This document shows positions 53,870 through 63,541 of a stretch of DNA of 64,000 nucleotides, one piece after another (the stretch's first letter is position 1; each line of letters begins with the position of its first letter). The notes under the pieces were generated by a model, which saw only the letters and a program-made list of their open reading frames with translations, was not told the origin of the DNA and made no database searches. Origin of the DNA: Stutzerimonas stutzeri TS44 (lineage in GTDB: Bacteria > Pseudomonadota > Gammaproteobacteria > Pseudomonadales > Pseudomonadaceae). The stretch is taken from assembly GCA_000263395.1 (NCBI GenBank), contig AJXE01000022.1, positions 1 to 64,000 on the forward strand, read 5' to 3'. The translations under genes and the position numbers were made by a program.

Positions 53870-55054
53870 TCAAACAATCTTCTTCAAAGCGGCGATCATC
53901 ACCTGCTCAAGTACGGAGCAAGTCTTCTCGATTTCAGCCGCGGTGAGTGTTGGATGCACCAAGAACATCAGGCTGGTTTCGCCCAGCTCGCGAGCAATCG
54001 GCAACCGCTCCGCCGGACGCCAGCCTGTGCCATCGAAGGCTTTTTCCAGATACACCTCAGAGCAGGAGCCAGAGAAACAAGGGACACCTTGAGCCATGAT
54101 CTCGGCAAGAATTCGGTCGCGCGTCCAACCGTCAGCAAGCCTCGCAGGCTCGACGAACACGTAACACTTATAGCCAGCATGAACGACATCGATCGGCACT
54201 TCCGGTACCCGCAACCCGGGCAGCGTCCGACCAACCGACCATATGCGCTCACAATTGGCCAAACGTGCCGCATGCCAATCGGCCATGCGTCGCAACTGGA
54301 TTCGGCCAATAACCGCCTGGACTTCCATCATCCGCCAATTGGTGCCGAAGCTCTCATGCAACCAACGGAAGCCCGGCGCATGCTGACGCTCGTATACCGC
54401 TTCCCAGCTTTTGCCATGATCCTTGATCGACCACATCTTCGACCACAGCTCGCGGTCATTGGTCGTGACCATGCCGCCTTCACCACCGGTAGTCATGATC
54501 TTGTCCTGACAGAAAGACCAGGCTCCGACATGGCCGATGGAGCCGACCGGGCGCCCCTTGTAGCGGGCTCCATGAGCTTGGGCACAATCCTCGATAACTT
54601 TCAAACTAAACTCGGCGGCCAACTCCATGATCGGGTCCATATCACAAGGCCAACCAGCGAGGTGTACGCAGATCACTGCCCGTGTGCGCGGAGTGAGTAC
54701 AGCACGAATGGTTTTGGCGGTAATGTTCTGCGAATCGCGATCAATCTCGGCAAACACCGGCACCGCACCGGTATTTACAATGCTCGACACCGAAGCGAGG
54801 AAGGTGCGCGGCGTGACAACCACCTCATCACCAGCACCTATGCCCAATGCCTGCAGAGCCACGTCAAGCGCAACAGTGCCATTGGCCAGAGCAATGGCAT
54901 GTTCGCTACCGGCCCATGTTGCAAACTCCTTCTCGAACTCACGACACTCCTGTCCGGTCCAGTAGTTGACCTTGTTGGAGAGAATTACATCGCGAACAGC
55001 ATTGGCCTCTTCTTCAGAGAACGAGGGCCAAGGGGAAAACGGGGTGTTGAGCAT
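53870..55054 (-). CDS. DegT/DnrJ/EryC1 aminotransferase
   Basis: 394 aa PLP enzyme of the sugar-aminotransferase class. PLP Lys in FCQDKIMTTGGEGGM, NGTVALDVALQALGIGAGDEV at the start, EDCAQAHGARYKG. It would aminate the 4-keto sugar made by the WbpM-like enzyme (compare PglE, WecE). AGAGG precedes its ATG. Close order with an acetyltransferase and a PglC-type transferase suggests the UDP-diNAcBac-like route. Confidence 0.9.
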   Translation of the reverse strand: MLNTPFSPWPSFSEEEANAVRDVILSNKVNYWTGQECREFEKEFATWAGSEHAIALANGTVALDVALQALGIGAGDEVVVTPRTFLASVSSIVNTGAVPVFAEIDRDSQNITAKTIRAVLTPRTRAVICVHLAGWPCDMDPIMELAAEFSLKVIEDCAQAHGARYKGRPVGSIGHVGAWSFCQDKIMTTGGEGGMVTTNDRELWSKMWSIKDHGKSWEAVYERQHAPGFRWLHESFGTNWRMMEVQAVIGRIQLRRMADWHAARLANCERIWSVGRTLPGLRVPEVPIDVVHAGYKCYVFVEPARLADGWTRDRILAEIMAQGVPCFSGSCSEVYLEKAFDGTGWRPAERLPIARELGETSLMFLVHPTLTAAEIEKTCSVLEQVMIAALKKIV

Positions 55055-55065
55055 AAAACCTCTGG

Positions 55066-55683
55066 TTACCTCATCCTTTTGGCCGGCACGCCAGCCACAG
55101 TCACATCATTCGGAATATCACTGACGACCGCCGAACCGGCGCCTACTATCACGCGTTGGCCGATACGAACCAGTTGACGCACGCTGGCACCGATACCGAT
55201 CCAACTCAAGTCGCCCACCTGCACAGCACCCGCTAGCCGCGCACCTGGACTGATATGCACGGCATCACCTAACCGACAATCGTGATCGATGCTGCAACCA
55301 GTATTGAGAATGCCACCCAGATTTATACGTGCTTCGGCATTCACCACAGCGCCAGCAAAAACAACCACCCCTTCACCAATAGAGGCGTAGCGACTGACGG
55401 TGGCGGCCGGATGAACCATTGTCACCAGACAAGCCCCCGCTACCCGCAACTCAAGTAACTTGGCGTGACGGATACGGTTATTGCCGATCGCCACCACAAC
55501 ACCATCAAAGTCGGCTAGCCGCCCCATCAAAGCTGCCGTATCGCCCACAACGGGCCATACACCATTTTTTTGCAATCCCGGCCAGGCATCATCAAAGAAC
55601 TCGACAGACTGCCAGCCACAGCACTCGGCGGTATCCGCCACCACCTTGCCATGACCGCTGGCACCTAGGATGGCCAATTTCAT
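55066..55683 (-). CDS. PglD-like sugar acetyltransferase
   Basis: 205 aa. N-terminal nucleotide-sugar-binding part (LAILGASGHGKVVADTAECCGW) and C-terminal left-handed beta-helix of hexapeptide repeats (GEGVVVFAGAVVNAEARINLGG; CSIDHDCRLGDAVHIS with the conserved His). Belongs to the NeuD/PglD group that N-acetylates UDP-4-amino sugars. Starts at an ATG one base into the PglC-like stop; a GTG one codon earlier is possible. Confidence 0.88.
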   Translation of the reverse strand: MKLAILGASGHGKVVADTAECCGWQSVEFFDDAWPGLQKNGVWPVVGDTAALMGRLADFDGVVVAIGNNRIRHAKLLELRVAGACLVTMVHPAATVSRYASIGEGVVVFAGAVVNAEARINLGGILNTGCSIDHDCRLGDAVHISPGARLAGAVQVGDLSWIGIGASVRQLVRIGQRVIVGAGSAVVSDIPNDVTVAGVPAKRMR

Positions 55684-56279
55684 CACGACTTACCGCCGGT
55701 AAATTTGGCCATGGTGGCCTCTCCATCCGCACTGATGCCGTCACGCACCAGCACCTTCTTGATGGTCAGAAAGATGATTTTCAGATCCAGCCAGAACGAA
55801 CGGTTGTCCACGTACCAGACATCCAGTTTGAACTTCTCGTCCCAACTCAGTGCGTTACGTCCATTGATCTGCGCCCAACCGGTAACCCCTGGACGCGCCT
55901 CGTGGCGCCGATACTGTTCAGGGCAGTAAAGCGGCAGATACTCCATCAGCAGCGGACGCGGGCCGACCATACTCATATCGCCCTTGAGTACGTTCCACAA
56001 TTCGGGCAGCTCGTCCAGGCTACTGGAACGTAGGAAACTGCCAAACGGCGTCATGCGCGCAGAATCCGGTAATGGCTTACCTGCCGCATCCACAGCATCG
56101 CGCATGGTGCGGAACTTGATCATTTCGAATGGCTCGCCATTCAGGCCAGGACGCACCTGACGAAACAGCACAGGAGAGCCGAGCTTCCGGCGGATCTGCC
56201 AGGCAACGATGGCGATAACCGGTGCGAGCAATAACAGACCGCAAAGGGAGGCGACGATATCAAAAAGGCGCTTGATCAC
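55683..56279 (-). CDS. PglC-type initiating sugar-1-phosphate transferase
   Basis: 198 aa monotopic phosphoglycosyltransferase. Re-entrant N-terminal helix (VIKRLFDIVASLCGLLLLAP), KLGSPVLFRQVRPG, the catalytic Asp-Glu SSSLDELPELWNVLKGDMS (D-E), and VGPRPLL, HEARPGVTGWAQINGRN. It loads the first sugar-phosphate on undecaprenyl phosphate. GTG at 56279, with GGAGGGGG just upstream and a four-base overlap with the glycosyltransferase stop, is a much better start than the longer frame. Confidence 0.92.
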   Translation of the reverse strand: MIKRLFDIVASLCGLLLLAPVIAIVAWQIRRKLGSPVLFRQVRPGLNGEPFEMIKFRTMRDAVDAAGKPLPDSARMTPFGSFLRSSSLDELPELWNVLKGDMSMVGPRPLLMEYLPLYCPEQYRRHEARPGVTGWAQINGRNALSWDEKFKLDVWYVDNRSFWLDLKIIFLTIKKVLVRDGISADGEATMAKFTGGKS

Positions 56280-57493
56280 AGTTTCACCCCCTCCAACCAA
56301 TCGACGAAGCGATTCGCCAGCAGCTCTCGATCAAACTCTCGCTCGGCCAACTCACGGCCGCGCTTACCCATTTCCTTCGCTGCCGTCCTATCACTCGCAG
56401 CTTGCTCCAGCGCATCGGCAAAAGCCTGTGGATTTTCTGCTTCAACTGAAAAGCCGCACTGATTGTCGCGGATCATCCCCGCCAGCCAACCCGGATAATT
56501 GTTGAGTACCGGCAAACCAGCCGCGATGTAGTCGAAGAACTTGTTGGGGGAAGTCCCGTAGTAGAACGCTGGCACATTTGCCAACACCTGCAATCCGACA
56601 TCCGTGCTGGCCATCAGGCCGGCAAGGCGAGACTTATTGACAGGTTCATGAAATACCACAGAGTCCAATGCCTCACGCTGCGCTCGCGCCTGCAAAGCAG
56701 GCTTGAGCTTGCCCTGGCCGATCAGAAGCAACTTAATATCGTCGCGTCCACGCCGTTTCAGTTCCACGGCGGCATCAAGCACTGCATCCAGGCCATTAGC
56801 CATGCCATGAGTGCCAGCAAAAACAGCAAGAAGATCATCCGGCTTTATCTGCGCGGGGCGCCAAGGGTCAACATCGCCAGCGAATATGCCGAGATCACAA
56901 CCATTAGGTACCAAGGCAATTCGGTCGCGCGAAACCCCACGTTTGGCAATGCCTTCAACGATGCCGGGAGACAAGCCAATCAACCGGTGCGCCGAGCGAT
57001 AGCTCGTCCACTCCAGTATCGACATGGCACCCAGTACCAGCGGATTACGGATCACCCCCATCGCTTTGGGCAACTCCGGCCACAGATCCCGCACCTCGAA
57101 AACAAATGGTTTGCCTCGTAGCCAGCGAGCGAAAATACCTGGAATCCCGGCAGTGAGTGGCGTGGACGTGGCGAATACCAGATCGTAGCGCTCGGTAAGT
57201 GCCAAACCGATGCTGCGTAGAGCAAATTTGGCGAAGGTCATAACTCGCTTTGCTAAGCCGTCACTGTTTGAATACGCCAGATCAAATTCAATAATATCGA
57301 TGCCATCCACTGTGCCGCGCCGCTTACCACCGATGAAAGGCAGCCCCAGACCAGTCTCCCCGCCACCATAACTCCCGGACACCATGGTCACTTGATGGCC
57401 ACGAGCGACCAAACGGCGAGCCATTTCATAAGAGCGAATGCCGACTGCGCCTTTCGGGGTCGAGAAATGTTGGTGAAAATACAGAACTTTCAT
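56276..57493 (-). CDS. GT4 glycosyltransferase (WbuB-like)
   Basis: 405 aa, GT-B fold. Start KVLYFHQHFSTPKGAVGIRS, VFEVRDLWPELPKAMGV, VPNGCDLGIF, and C-terminal TSPNKFFDYIAAGLPVLNN. Similar to WbuB, which adds the second sugar in O-antigen units. Four-base overlaps with genes on both sides (ATGA; GTGA) show a single transcript. Acceptor and donor not readable from sequence. Confidence 0.9.
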   Translation of the reverse strand: MKVLYFHQHFSTPKGAVGIRSYEMARRLVARGHQVTMVSGSYGGGETGLGLPFIGGKRRGTVDGIDIIEFDLAYSNSDGLAKRVMTFAKFALRSIGLALTERYDLVFATSTPLTAGIPGIFARWLRGKPFVFEVRDLWPELPKAMGVIRNPLVLGAMSILEWTSYRSAHRLIGLSPGIVEGIAKRGVSRDRIALVPNGCDLGIFAGDVDPWRPAQIKPDDLLAVFAGTHGMANGLDAVLDAAVELKRRGRDDIKLLLIGQGKLKPALQARAQREALDSVVFHEPVNKSRLAGLMASTDVGLQVLANVPAFYYGTSPNKFFDYIAAGLPVLNNYPGWLAGMIRDNQCGFSVEAENPQAFADALEQAASDRTAAKEMGKRGRELAEREFDRELLANRFVDWLEGVKL

Positions 57494-59325
57494 AAGACCC
57501 AGCGATACTCCGTGGTTAGAAATCCCGGCTGATGGACTTCTACCTCCAATACAGGTACTTGTTCTTTATCGAGGTAGTAGCGCGACTCCCAGCCCTCAAC
57601 CAGCTCAAAGCGGGCGATGGGCATAGAAGCCGCTAGAGTCAGCCTGTGCTCACCATTGCAGAGACTGGTGCCCTCGACTCGCCACTGACCGGGTTCGAGC
57701 CGCCAGCGCAGTATCGCCTTATTGGCAAACCCCTCGACTTTATCGGTCACCCTCAGTGTATTTTCCGTCAGATGAACATCGCGCTGATGGCGGGCTTTAC
57801 GCCCATCTTGGTAGCCAACGGCAAAGACTGTCGTATCACACTCCTCGGATAGTGACTCGATGTACGAGGTTTTTAGCCAGTCACCGAAGAGGAAACGGCT
57901 TAGCCGGGGCATCTGGTCGCGATCATCGAACTGCACGGTATTGTGACTGCCCGTACCGGGGAAGTAGTTTAGCCACTGAGTGTCCGTGTTGTAGCTATAC
58001 GTGCCGGCATCACGCAGCAGATTGCGCCCACCTAGCCATAAGTCGAGATGCAGGGCATCTGCCTGGCTGGGCCGAAAGCGAAAGCGCGGGTAACGCAGCA
58101 TTACCATAGCCAAGCCGCGACGTAGCACGGCAAAACCACCGTCATCGGACAAGCGACTGGTGGGACTCGAGGCAACAGGTTGAGGCAATTCAAGCCCCAA
58201 CCAGCGCAAAGGCAAATTCCATGGGCCTTCATCCGCGTAGGCTCGGACATTAGCAAACAGCGCCATGGACAACTGCACCGAAGGGCGAAAATCGCGATAG
58301 TCGGTATCAGTCAACTGCAGCAACCGCGCGCCGTCATTAGCCCCCAAATTGGGTCCATCGCCATTGAGCGGGTTAATCAGGCTCCGCAACCACTCGCTGG
58401 CGGCTAACGAACGTGCGCACCACTCGGAGGAAAATTGAGGCAACTGCAGATGCCGGCGCCACACCTCGACCATGCAAAAGGTGTCGAGCATGACACGGTG
58501 ATAGTTCAGCGAGTATTGGCTGAAACTTCCATCGGCACCGATCAAACGTGCCGCTCGGTTTTCCAGCCACTTGCGGCCAAGCCGCAACCAACGCTCGCCT
58601 TCCGGTATGCCATGTGCCTTCAGCCAACTCCCCCCTATATACAAGGCTGCAGCCTCGGAGGTGCCATGATTGTTGTCCTGCGCCATGGCATAGCTGAGGG
58701 TCGGTTCAATACGCTGCAGATGCAACCGCACCAACTCCAGCAGGCTCCTTACTGGCTTGTCTGTCAGGCCCAGAATCAGGGCTGCCATAGCCAGATGCAT
58801 GACTCGAATGGAAGCCTCCTGCCCACATTTCCAGTTCGGACCTTTATAGGGAGGATTTTGCTTGCACCAGTCCGCCAGCCACCGATTCAACCGGTCCAGC
58901 GAACTTGCATCACCGGCTCGCGCCTGCTGGGAAAAAGCCAACACCCAATCGAAGCGTGAAGCCTCCCAAATAGACTTGATATCGCCTACACCGGGGTCGA
59001 AATCAGAGATCAGCCACCAGTCACGCTCGGGCGCGGCAATACGCACGCCAGTAAGTGGATTGCAATGCCAATCAGGTGCATCAGGCCCAATAGCGTATGA
59101 CCAACGGCCGAATAAAAAACCATCGTGCTGCCAGTTCTGCACAGACGGCAAGTCGGTTACGACCCCCTCAACGAGTTCAAAGAATGCCCCTTGCGGGGTG
59201 ACAGCCTGGAGGCGACGAACCGGATTGAGGCCAACCTTTACGCCCAGGCGATAGCCAATCGCTCGGGCTAGATTTGGCATGCCAAGTGCTAGCGCGGTAC
59301 TGACTTTTACCCTCAATGTGCTCAT
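57490..59325 (-). CDS. Heparinase II/III-family (alginate-lyase fold) protein
   Basis: 611 aa. N-terminal alpha/alpha-toroid (RFDWVLAFSQQARAGD; GQEASIRVMHLAMAALIL; AQDNNHGTSEAAALYIGGSW with the conserved N-N-H) and a C-terminal beta-sheet domain (DALHLDLWLGGRNLLRDAGTYSYN; FPGTGSHNTVQFD). Such proteins cleave acidic polysaccharides by beta-elimination. No signal peptide is seen, so it is either cytoplasmic or a non-lyase; common in uronic-acid capsule loci. Overlaps neighbours by four bases at each end. Confidence 0.88.
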   Translation of the reverse strand: MSTLRVKVSTALALGMPNLARAIGYRLGVKVGLNPVRRLQAVTPQGAFFELVEGVVTDLPSVQNWQHDGFLFGRWSYAIGPDAPDWHCNPLTGVRIAAPERDWWLISDFDPGVGDIKSIWEASRFDWVLAFSQQARAGDASSLDRLNRWLADWCKQNPPYKGPNWKCGQEASIRVMHLAMAALILGLTDKPVRSLLELVRLHLQRIEPTLSYAMAQDNNHGTSEAAALYIGGSWLKAHGIPEGERWLRLGRKWLENRAARLIGADGSFSQYSLNYHRVMLDTFCMVEVWRRHLQLPQFSSEWCARSLAASEWLRSLINPLNGDGPNLGANDGARLLQLTDTDYRDFRPSVQLSMALFANVRAYADEGPWNLPLRWLGLELPQPVASSPTSRLSDDGGFAVLRRGLAMVMLRYPRFRFRPSQADALHLDLWLGGRNLLRDAGTYSYNTDTQWLNYFPGTGSHNTVQFDDRDQMPRLSRFLFGDWLKTSYIESLSEECDTTVFAVGYQDGRKARHQRDVHLTENTLRVTDKVEGFANKAILRWRLEPGQWRVEGTSLCNGEHRLTLAASMPIARFELVEGWESRYYLDKEQVPVLEVEVHQPGFLTTEYRWVL

Positions 59326-61457
59326 TGGTTACGCAGCAGTTCAGCCACTTCAATGGTGACGCGCGCCACCTCGAAGATCTCGTCGACCGGAATGGTTGCA
59401 GCACCCTGTTCGATGCCACGCAGGAAGGCTGCCGCACAAGCGCCCTGTCCCTTGTCCTGCTTCCACAGGTTCAGCTTGTTGAAACCCGGCCAACCGTAGC
59501 CCTTGAGTTTGCGGAAGTTGTCCAACTGTAGAACGCGGCCGGCAACAAACACCTCGACGCGCTCCTTCGGAAAACTGGCAGCTCCGTTGGCCAAATAGAG
59601 GATAGTGCCGAACGAGCCATCCTCGAAACCAAGAGTGATCGAGGCCTTATCTTCGGTGATGTCCACCCCAACTGTATCGCCCATGCGGCGAGCCTGGATG
59701 GAAACAATCTTGCTTCCAGCAAGAAAACGCATCAGATCGATGAAATGACAGGCTTCACCGATGATCCGCCCTCCACCAACAGCATTGTCCTGCGTCCAAT
59801 GATTCGCCGGGATGGCACCAGCATTCATGGTCATGATAAAGGATTTAGGCTCTTTTACTGCCTGTAGCAACGCCTTCATCTTCTGTACCTGCGGCGAGAA
59901 GCGACGGTTGAAGCCGACCATCAGCTGCGGGCCTTTTCCGGACTGATGAGCAGCGTCATAGGCCGCCTGCACTTCATCCAGCTCGGCATGGCCAATAGCC
60001 AGAGGCTTCTCGACAAAGACGCTCTTCCCCGCCGTCAAGGCATTGCCGACAAAGCGAGCATGGGTGTCATGCCGGGTCACGATAGCCACAGTATTGATGG
60101 CCGGGTTGGCCAACATTGCATCCATATCGGTAGACGCTTCGGCAAAACCGGTTTTCTCACCATGGATCACGCCGTTGATGCCGCCCGCAGTAACAATGGT
60201 GTGGAACTGCGCGCCTGCCGCCTTGAATGCCGGAATCAACATACGTGAGGCATAGTTGCCGGCACCGATAAAGCCCATTATCGGCCGCTGGGGATTGAAA
60301 CTGGTTGATGGGCGCAACGTCACCTGGCGGATGGCGCGCTCAGCCACATCCGAGGTGTACTGCAGCAAGATGCCGAGGCCCGCCTTGTCTTCGGTGAGGG
60401 TCTGGTAGGCCTGGGGCGCGTCCTCGAAGGCAAAGCGGTGAGTAATCAGCGGTTTGACGTTCAATTGACCGCTGGCCAGCATGTCCAGTACGGCTTCGAA
60501 GTTGCGCTGTTCGGTCCAACGCACAAACCCTACGGGATAGTCCTGACCTTTTTCCTCGTAGGCCGGATCGTAACGGCCGGGGCCGTAGGAGCAGGAGACT
60601 TGGAAGGTCAGTTCTTTTTCATAGAAGTCGGCCCGACTCAACTCCAACCCCGTGACGCCAACCAGGATGATGCGCCCGCGTTTACGGCACATATGCGCGG
60701 CTTGGGTAACCGGGTCGGACGACTTGGTCGAAGCGGTAATAATGACCCCGTCAACGCCCCTGGAACGGCTGAACCTCATACCGGCGGCAACAGCATCCTC
60801 GCCCTTGCCCGGATTGCAAGTTTCGGCGCCGTAGCTACGCGCCAAGTCCAGTTTCTGGTCGTCGAAATCGATGGCAAGTACACGACAGCCCTGGGCAAGC
60901 AGGAGCTGGACTGTCATCAGGCCGATCAGACCGACGCCTGTGACGACAAAGGCCTCCCCAAGGGTCGGCTGAGCCAGACGGATACCTTGCAGGCCGATAC
61001 TGGCCAATACGGTAAACGAAGCTTCTTCGTCGCTGACCGAATCCGGAATGACTGCACAGAGATTTTTCGGGACGATTACCACATCAGCGTGAGGGCCGTT
61101 GGAAACAACCCGGTCGCCTGGCTTGAAGCCCGACACATGATTGCCTACCGCGGCAACTACACCGACATTGCAATAGCCCAGCGGCAAAGGTTGCGCCAGC
61201 TTAGAGCGAACGGCTTCTAAAGTTGTTGCCAGCCCATCGGCCTGGACCTTCTGCAGAACCATGCGAACCTTATCGGGTTGCTGACGGGCCTTTTCCAGCC
61301 AGTTAGCCCGGCCAAAGCCCACAAGCATGCGCTCCGTGCCGGCAGAAATCAGCGTATTGGTCGTGTTGATCTGTAAAGCGCCACTACGAACGGTCGGGGC
61401 AGGCGCCTTAACCAATGACGTCTCTCCGCTAGCCATATTCTGAACAACCTGCTTCAT
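59322..61457 (-). CDS. Fused zinc-type alcohol dehydrogenase / Gfo-Idh-MocA oxidoreductase
   Basis: 711 aa two-domain protein. Residues ~1–360 are an MDR/ADH-like domain (GYCNVGVVAAVGNHVSGFKPGD; VVTGVGLIGLMTVQLLLAQG) lacking the structural-zinc Cys cluster. Residues ~395–711 are a Gfo/Idh/MocA domain (RPIMGFIGAGNYASRMLIPAF; VFVEKPLAI; IGEACHFIDLMRFLAG). This 'bi-domain oxidoreductase' occurs in polysaccharide loci next to a heparinase-like gene, as here; role in sugar oxidation at C-4 or C-6 is inference. Four-base overlap with the heparinase-like gene. Confidence 0.9.
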   Translation of the reverse strand: MKQVVQNMASGETSLVKAPAPTVRSGALQINTTNTLISAGTERMLVGFGRANWLEKARQQPDKVRMVLQKVQADGLATTLEAVRSKLAQPLPLGYCNVGVVAAVGNHVSGFKPGDRVVSNGPHADVVIVPKNLCAVIPDSVSDEEASFTVLASIGLQGIRLAQPTLGEAFVVTGVGLIGLMTVQLLLAQGCRVLAIDFDDQKLDLARSYGAETCNPGKGEDAVAAGMRFSRSRGVDGVIITASTKSSDPVTQAAHMCRKRGRIILVGVTGLELSRADFYEKELTFQVSCSYGPGRYDPAYEEKGQDYPVGFVRWTEQRNFEAVLDMLASGQLNVKPLITHRFAFEDAPQAYQTLTEDKAGLGILLQYTSDVAERAIRQVTLRPSTSFNPQRPIMGFIGAGNYASRMLIPAFKAAGAQFHTIVTAGGINGVIHGEKTGFAEASTDMDAMLANPAINTVAIVTRHDTHARFVGNALTAGKSVFVEKPLAIGHAELDEVQAAYDAAHQSGKGPQLMVGFNRRFSPQVQKMKALLQAVKEPKSFIMTMNAGAIPANHWTQDNAVGGGRIIGEACHFIDLMRFLAGSKIVSIQARRMGDTVGVDITEDKASITLGFEDGSFGTILYLANGAASFPKERVEVFVAGRVLQLDNFRKLKGYGWPGFNKLNLWKQDKGQGACAAAFLRGIEQGAATIPVDEIFEVARVTIEVAELLRNQ

Positions 61458-61604
61458 GCATTCGTACCAATAAAGTTAATAATCTCACTCATCACTGAGA
61501 ATGTTGTGTCTAGCCGCCTAGATTAAAGTTGGTTCATACAATCCGTATTTTTGCTGAACCCCAGGTGCCCGCGGAACCTCGGTTGTACAGGCAAATCGCC
61601 ACTG

Positions 61605-63533
61605 TCAGCGATCAAGGGCAAAATTGCCGTCTAGGTACTGTTTGCACCACAGCTCCATACAAACGATGCCAAACAAGGTGTAGGCCGCGTCAATGCGCCC
61701 CGAACGATCGACCTCAATCAGACGTGCCACCGCCTGCGGATCAAAAATTCCTCGCTGAAGCAAGGAAGCAGGCGACAACACTTCATCGACCAACGGCTTC
61801 AAGCGGCCCTGCAACCAGTTGCGCAACGGCACACCGAAACCTGTTTTAGGCCGGTAAATAATGTCGTGTGGCAGGTAAGGCTCCATTGCTTTTTTGAAGA
61901 TCCATTTCCCTTCACGGCCTTTCTGCTTGATCTCGGAAGGCAACGAACCCGCCAAGCGCACCAGATCCAGATCCAGCAACGGCACGCGGACTTCGACGCC
62001 TGCGGCCATCCCCATTTTGTCGGTATAGTTGAGGTTGTGATCCGTGAGGAAGTGCTTGCACTCCAGGGTGAGCATCTTGTCGAGCGGTGTCACGCCGGAA
62101 GGCAGGCGCGAAAGAGTTTCACGCATCGGCGCAAATAGATCATCCGCCGCCAACTGGCGACGTAAGTCCGGTGCCAACAAATCGTATGCCTGCTCGGGTC
62201 CCAACCAAAGGAAATAACTGATCAGGCGATCGTCGGTTGGAAGGTCCGCATAACGAAAAGCCTTGCCAAGACGCCGGGACAGCGGCGATGACGCCGGGAG
62301 CAGATTTGAGGCATTGGCAAGCACCGACCGAAGAGGCTTGGGCAACCCACCCCACCAATGCTCCTGGGCCAAGGCGAAATGCCGACGATAACCGGTAAAA
62401 ATATCGTCTCCACCCGCACCGGACAGCAGCACCTTGATACCGTTCTGGCTCGCCAGTTCAGAGATAAACAATGCATTCAGGGCGGCTGGATCCGGAGTCG
62501 GCTCATCCAGCAGATAAACCATCTCGGGTAGCCGATCCATCATCTCGTCACCGACACCAACAACATGCAGATCGACATCCAGATGCTTGGCAACCTTCTG
62601 CGCATAAGGAAGATCGTCCGCAAAGCCTTCATTTGAAGTGGCGCCATTATCGATACGAATGCTGAAACATTGCAGTCGTCCCTTGTCCTGCATCTCCTCT
62701 GCAGCAAAAGCAACTATCGCACTGGAGTCCAACCCGCCCGACAGAAAAGATCCCAGTGGGACATCAGAGACCAGTTGGCGCTTGACAGCGGTTCTAACCG
62801 CGTCCGCAACCTCAACAGCGACCTCATCGACTTTCTTCGCCAGTTTTTTTTCCGCAATAGGCAGCTCGTAATAAAACCAGCTCTTCTCAATATGCCCATT
62901 ACGCACACAGAGGGCCTGCCCAGGCAGAACCTTCTTAATGTCTCGCACAATGGTTTTCTCGCCCGGCGACCATAAGAAACCCAAGTGGGCTAGAACGGCC
63001 CGAGGATCGATTTCGGTTGTACCGAAGCCACTGCGAATGAGCCCTTTCATCTCGCTCGAAAAAGCAAAGCATCCATCACCGGAATGGATATAAAGAGGTT
63101 TAACGCCAAGCTGATCGCGTGCTAACCAGAGCGTATTTGTATCGCGCTCCCAGAACGCGACAGCAAAAATCCCGTTCAACCGGTTCAGGCACTCAATGCC
63201 ATAACGACAAAACAATGCTAGCAGCACTTCTGAGTCGGACTGACTGGAGAAAACATCTCCCGCCGCTTCCAGATGGGCTCTCAGCTCACGGAAGTTATAG
63301 ATTTCACCATTGAATACCATGACCACGCGGCCGCCGGCCGAAACCATAGGTTGGTGTCCGGCAGAAGTCGTATCGAGGATCGACAGGCGAACCTGTCCCA
63401 ACCATACACCGACATTTGCATCAGTCCAAATCCCTTTGTCATCCGGACCACGACGCCGAATGAAAGAAAGTGCTGAAGAGAAATCAATGGACTCCCTCGT
63501 CCCGTTGTGAATGTAGCCCAGAATTCCGCACAT
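61605..63533 (-). CDS. asnB: Asparagine synthase (glutamine-hydrolysing), cluster-type
   Basis: 642 aa. N-terminal glutaminase with catalytic Cys2 (M-C-GILGYIHNG), RRGPDDKG; C-terminal synthetase with the PP-loop LSGGLDSSAIVAF and YTDKMGMAAGVEVRVPLLD. Found in many O-antigen/capsule loci, where the enzyme probably amidates a uronic acid rather than making asparagine. Base composition is more AT-rich than the core genes of this window. Separated by eight bases from the polymerase gene and by ~150 from the oxidoreductase. Confidence 0.9.
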   Translation of the reverse strand: MCGILGYIHNGTRESIDFSSALSFIRRRGPDDKGIWTDANVGVWLGQVRLSILDTTSAGHQPMVSAGGRVVMVFNGEIYNFRELRAHLEAAGDVFSSQSDSEVLLALFCRYGIECLNRLNGIFAVAFWERDTNTLWLARDQLGVKPLYIHSGDGCFAFSSEMKGLIRSGFGTTEIDPRAVLAHLGFLWSPGEKTIVRDIKKVLPGQALCVRNGHIEKSWFYYELPIAEKKLAKKVDEVAVEVADAVRTAVKRQLVSDVPLGSFLSGGLDSSAIVAFAAEEMQDKGRLQCFSIRIDNGATSNEGFADDLPYAQKVAKHLDVDLHVVGVGDEMMDRLPEMVYLLDEPTPDPAALNALFISELASQNGIKVLLSGAGGDDIFTGYRRHFALAQEHWWGGLPKPLRSVLANASNLLPASSPLSRRLGKAFRYADLPTDDRLISYFLWLGPEQAYDLLAPDLRRQLAADDLFAPMRETLSRLPSGVTPLDKMLTLECKHFLTDHNLNYTDKMGMAAGVEVRVPLLDLDLVRLAGSLPSEIKQKGREGKWIFKKAMEPYLPHDIIYRPKTGFGVPLRNWLQGRLKPLVDEVLSPASLLQRGIFDPQAVARLIEVDRSGRIDAAYTLFGIVCMELWCKQYLDGNFALDR

Positions 63534-63541
63534 AAGAGTCT

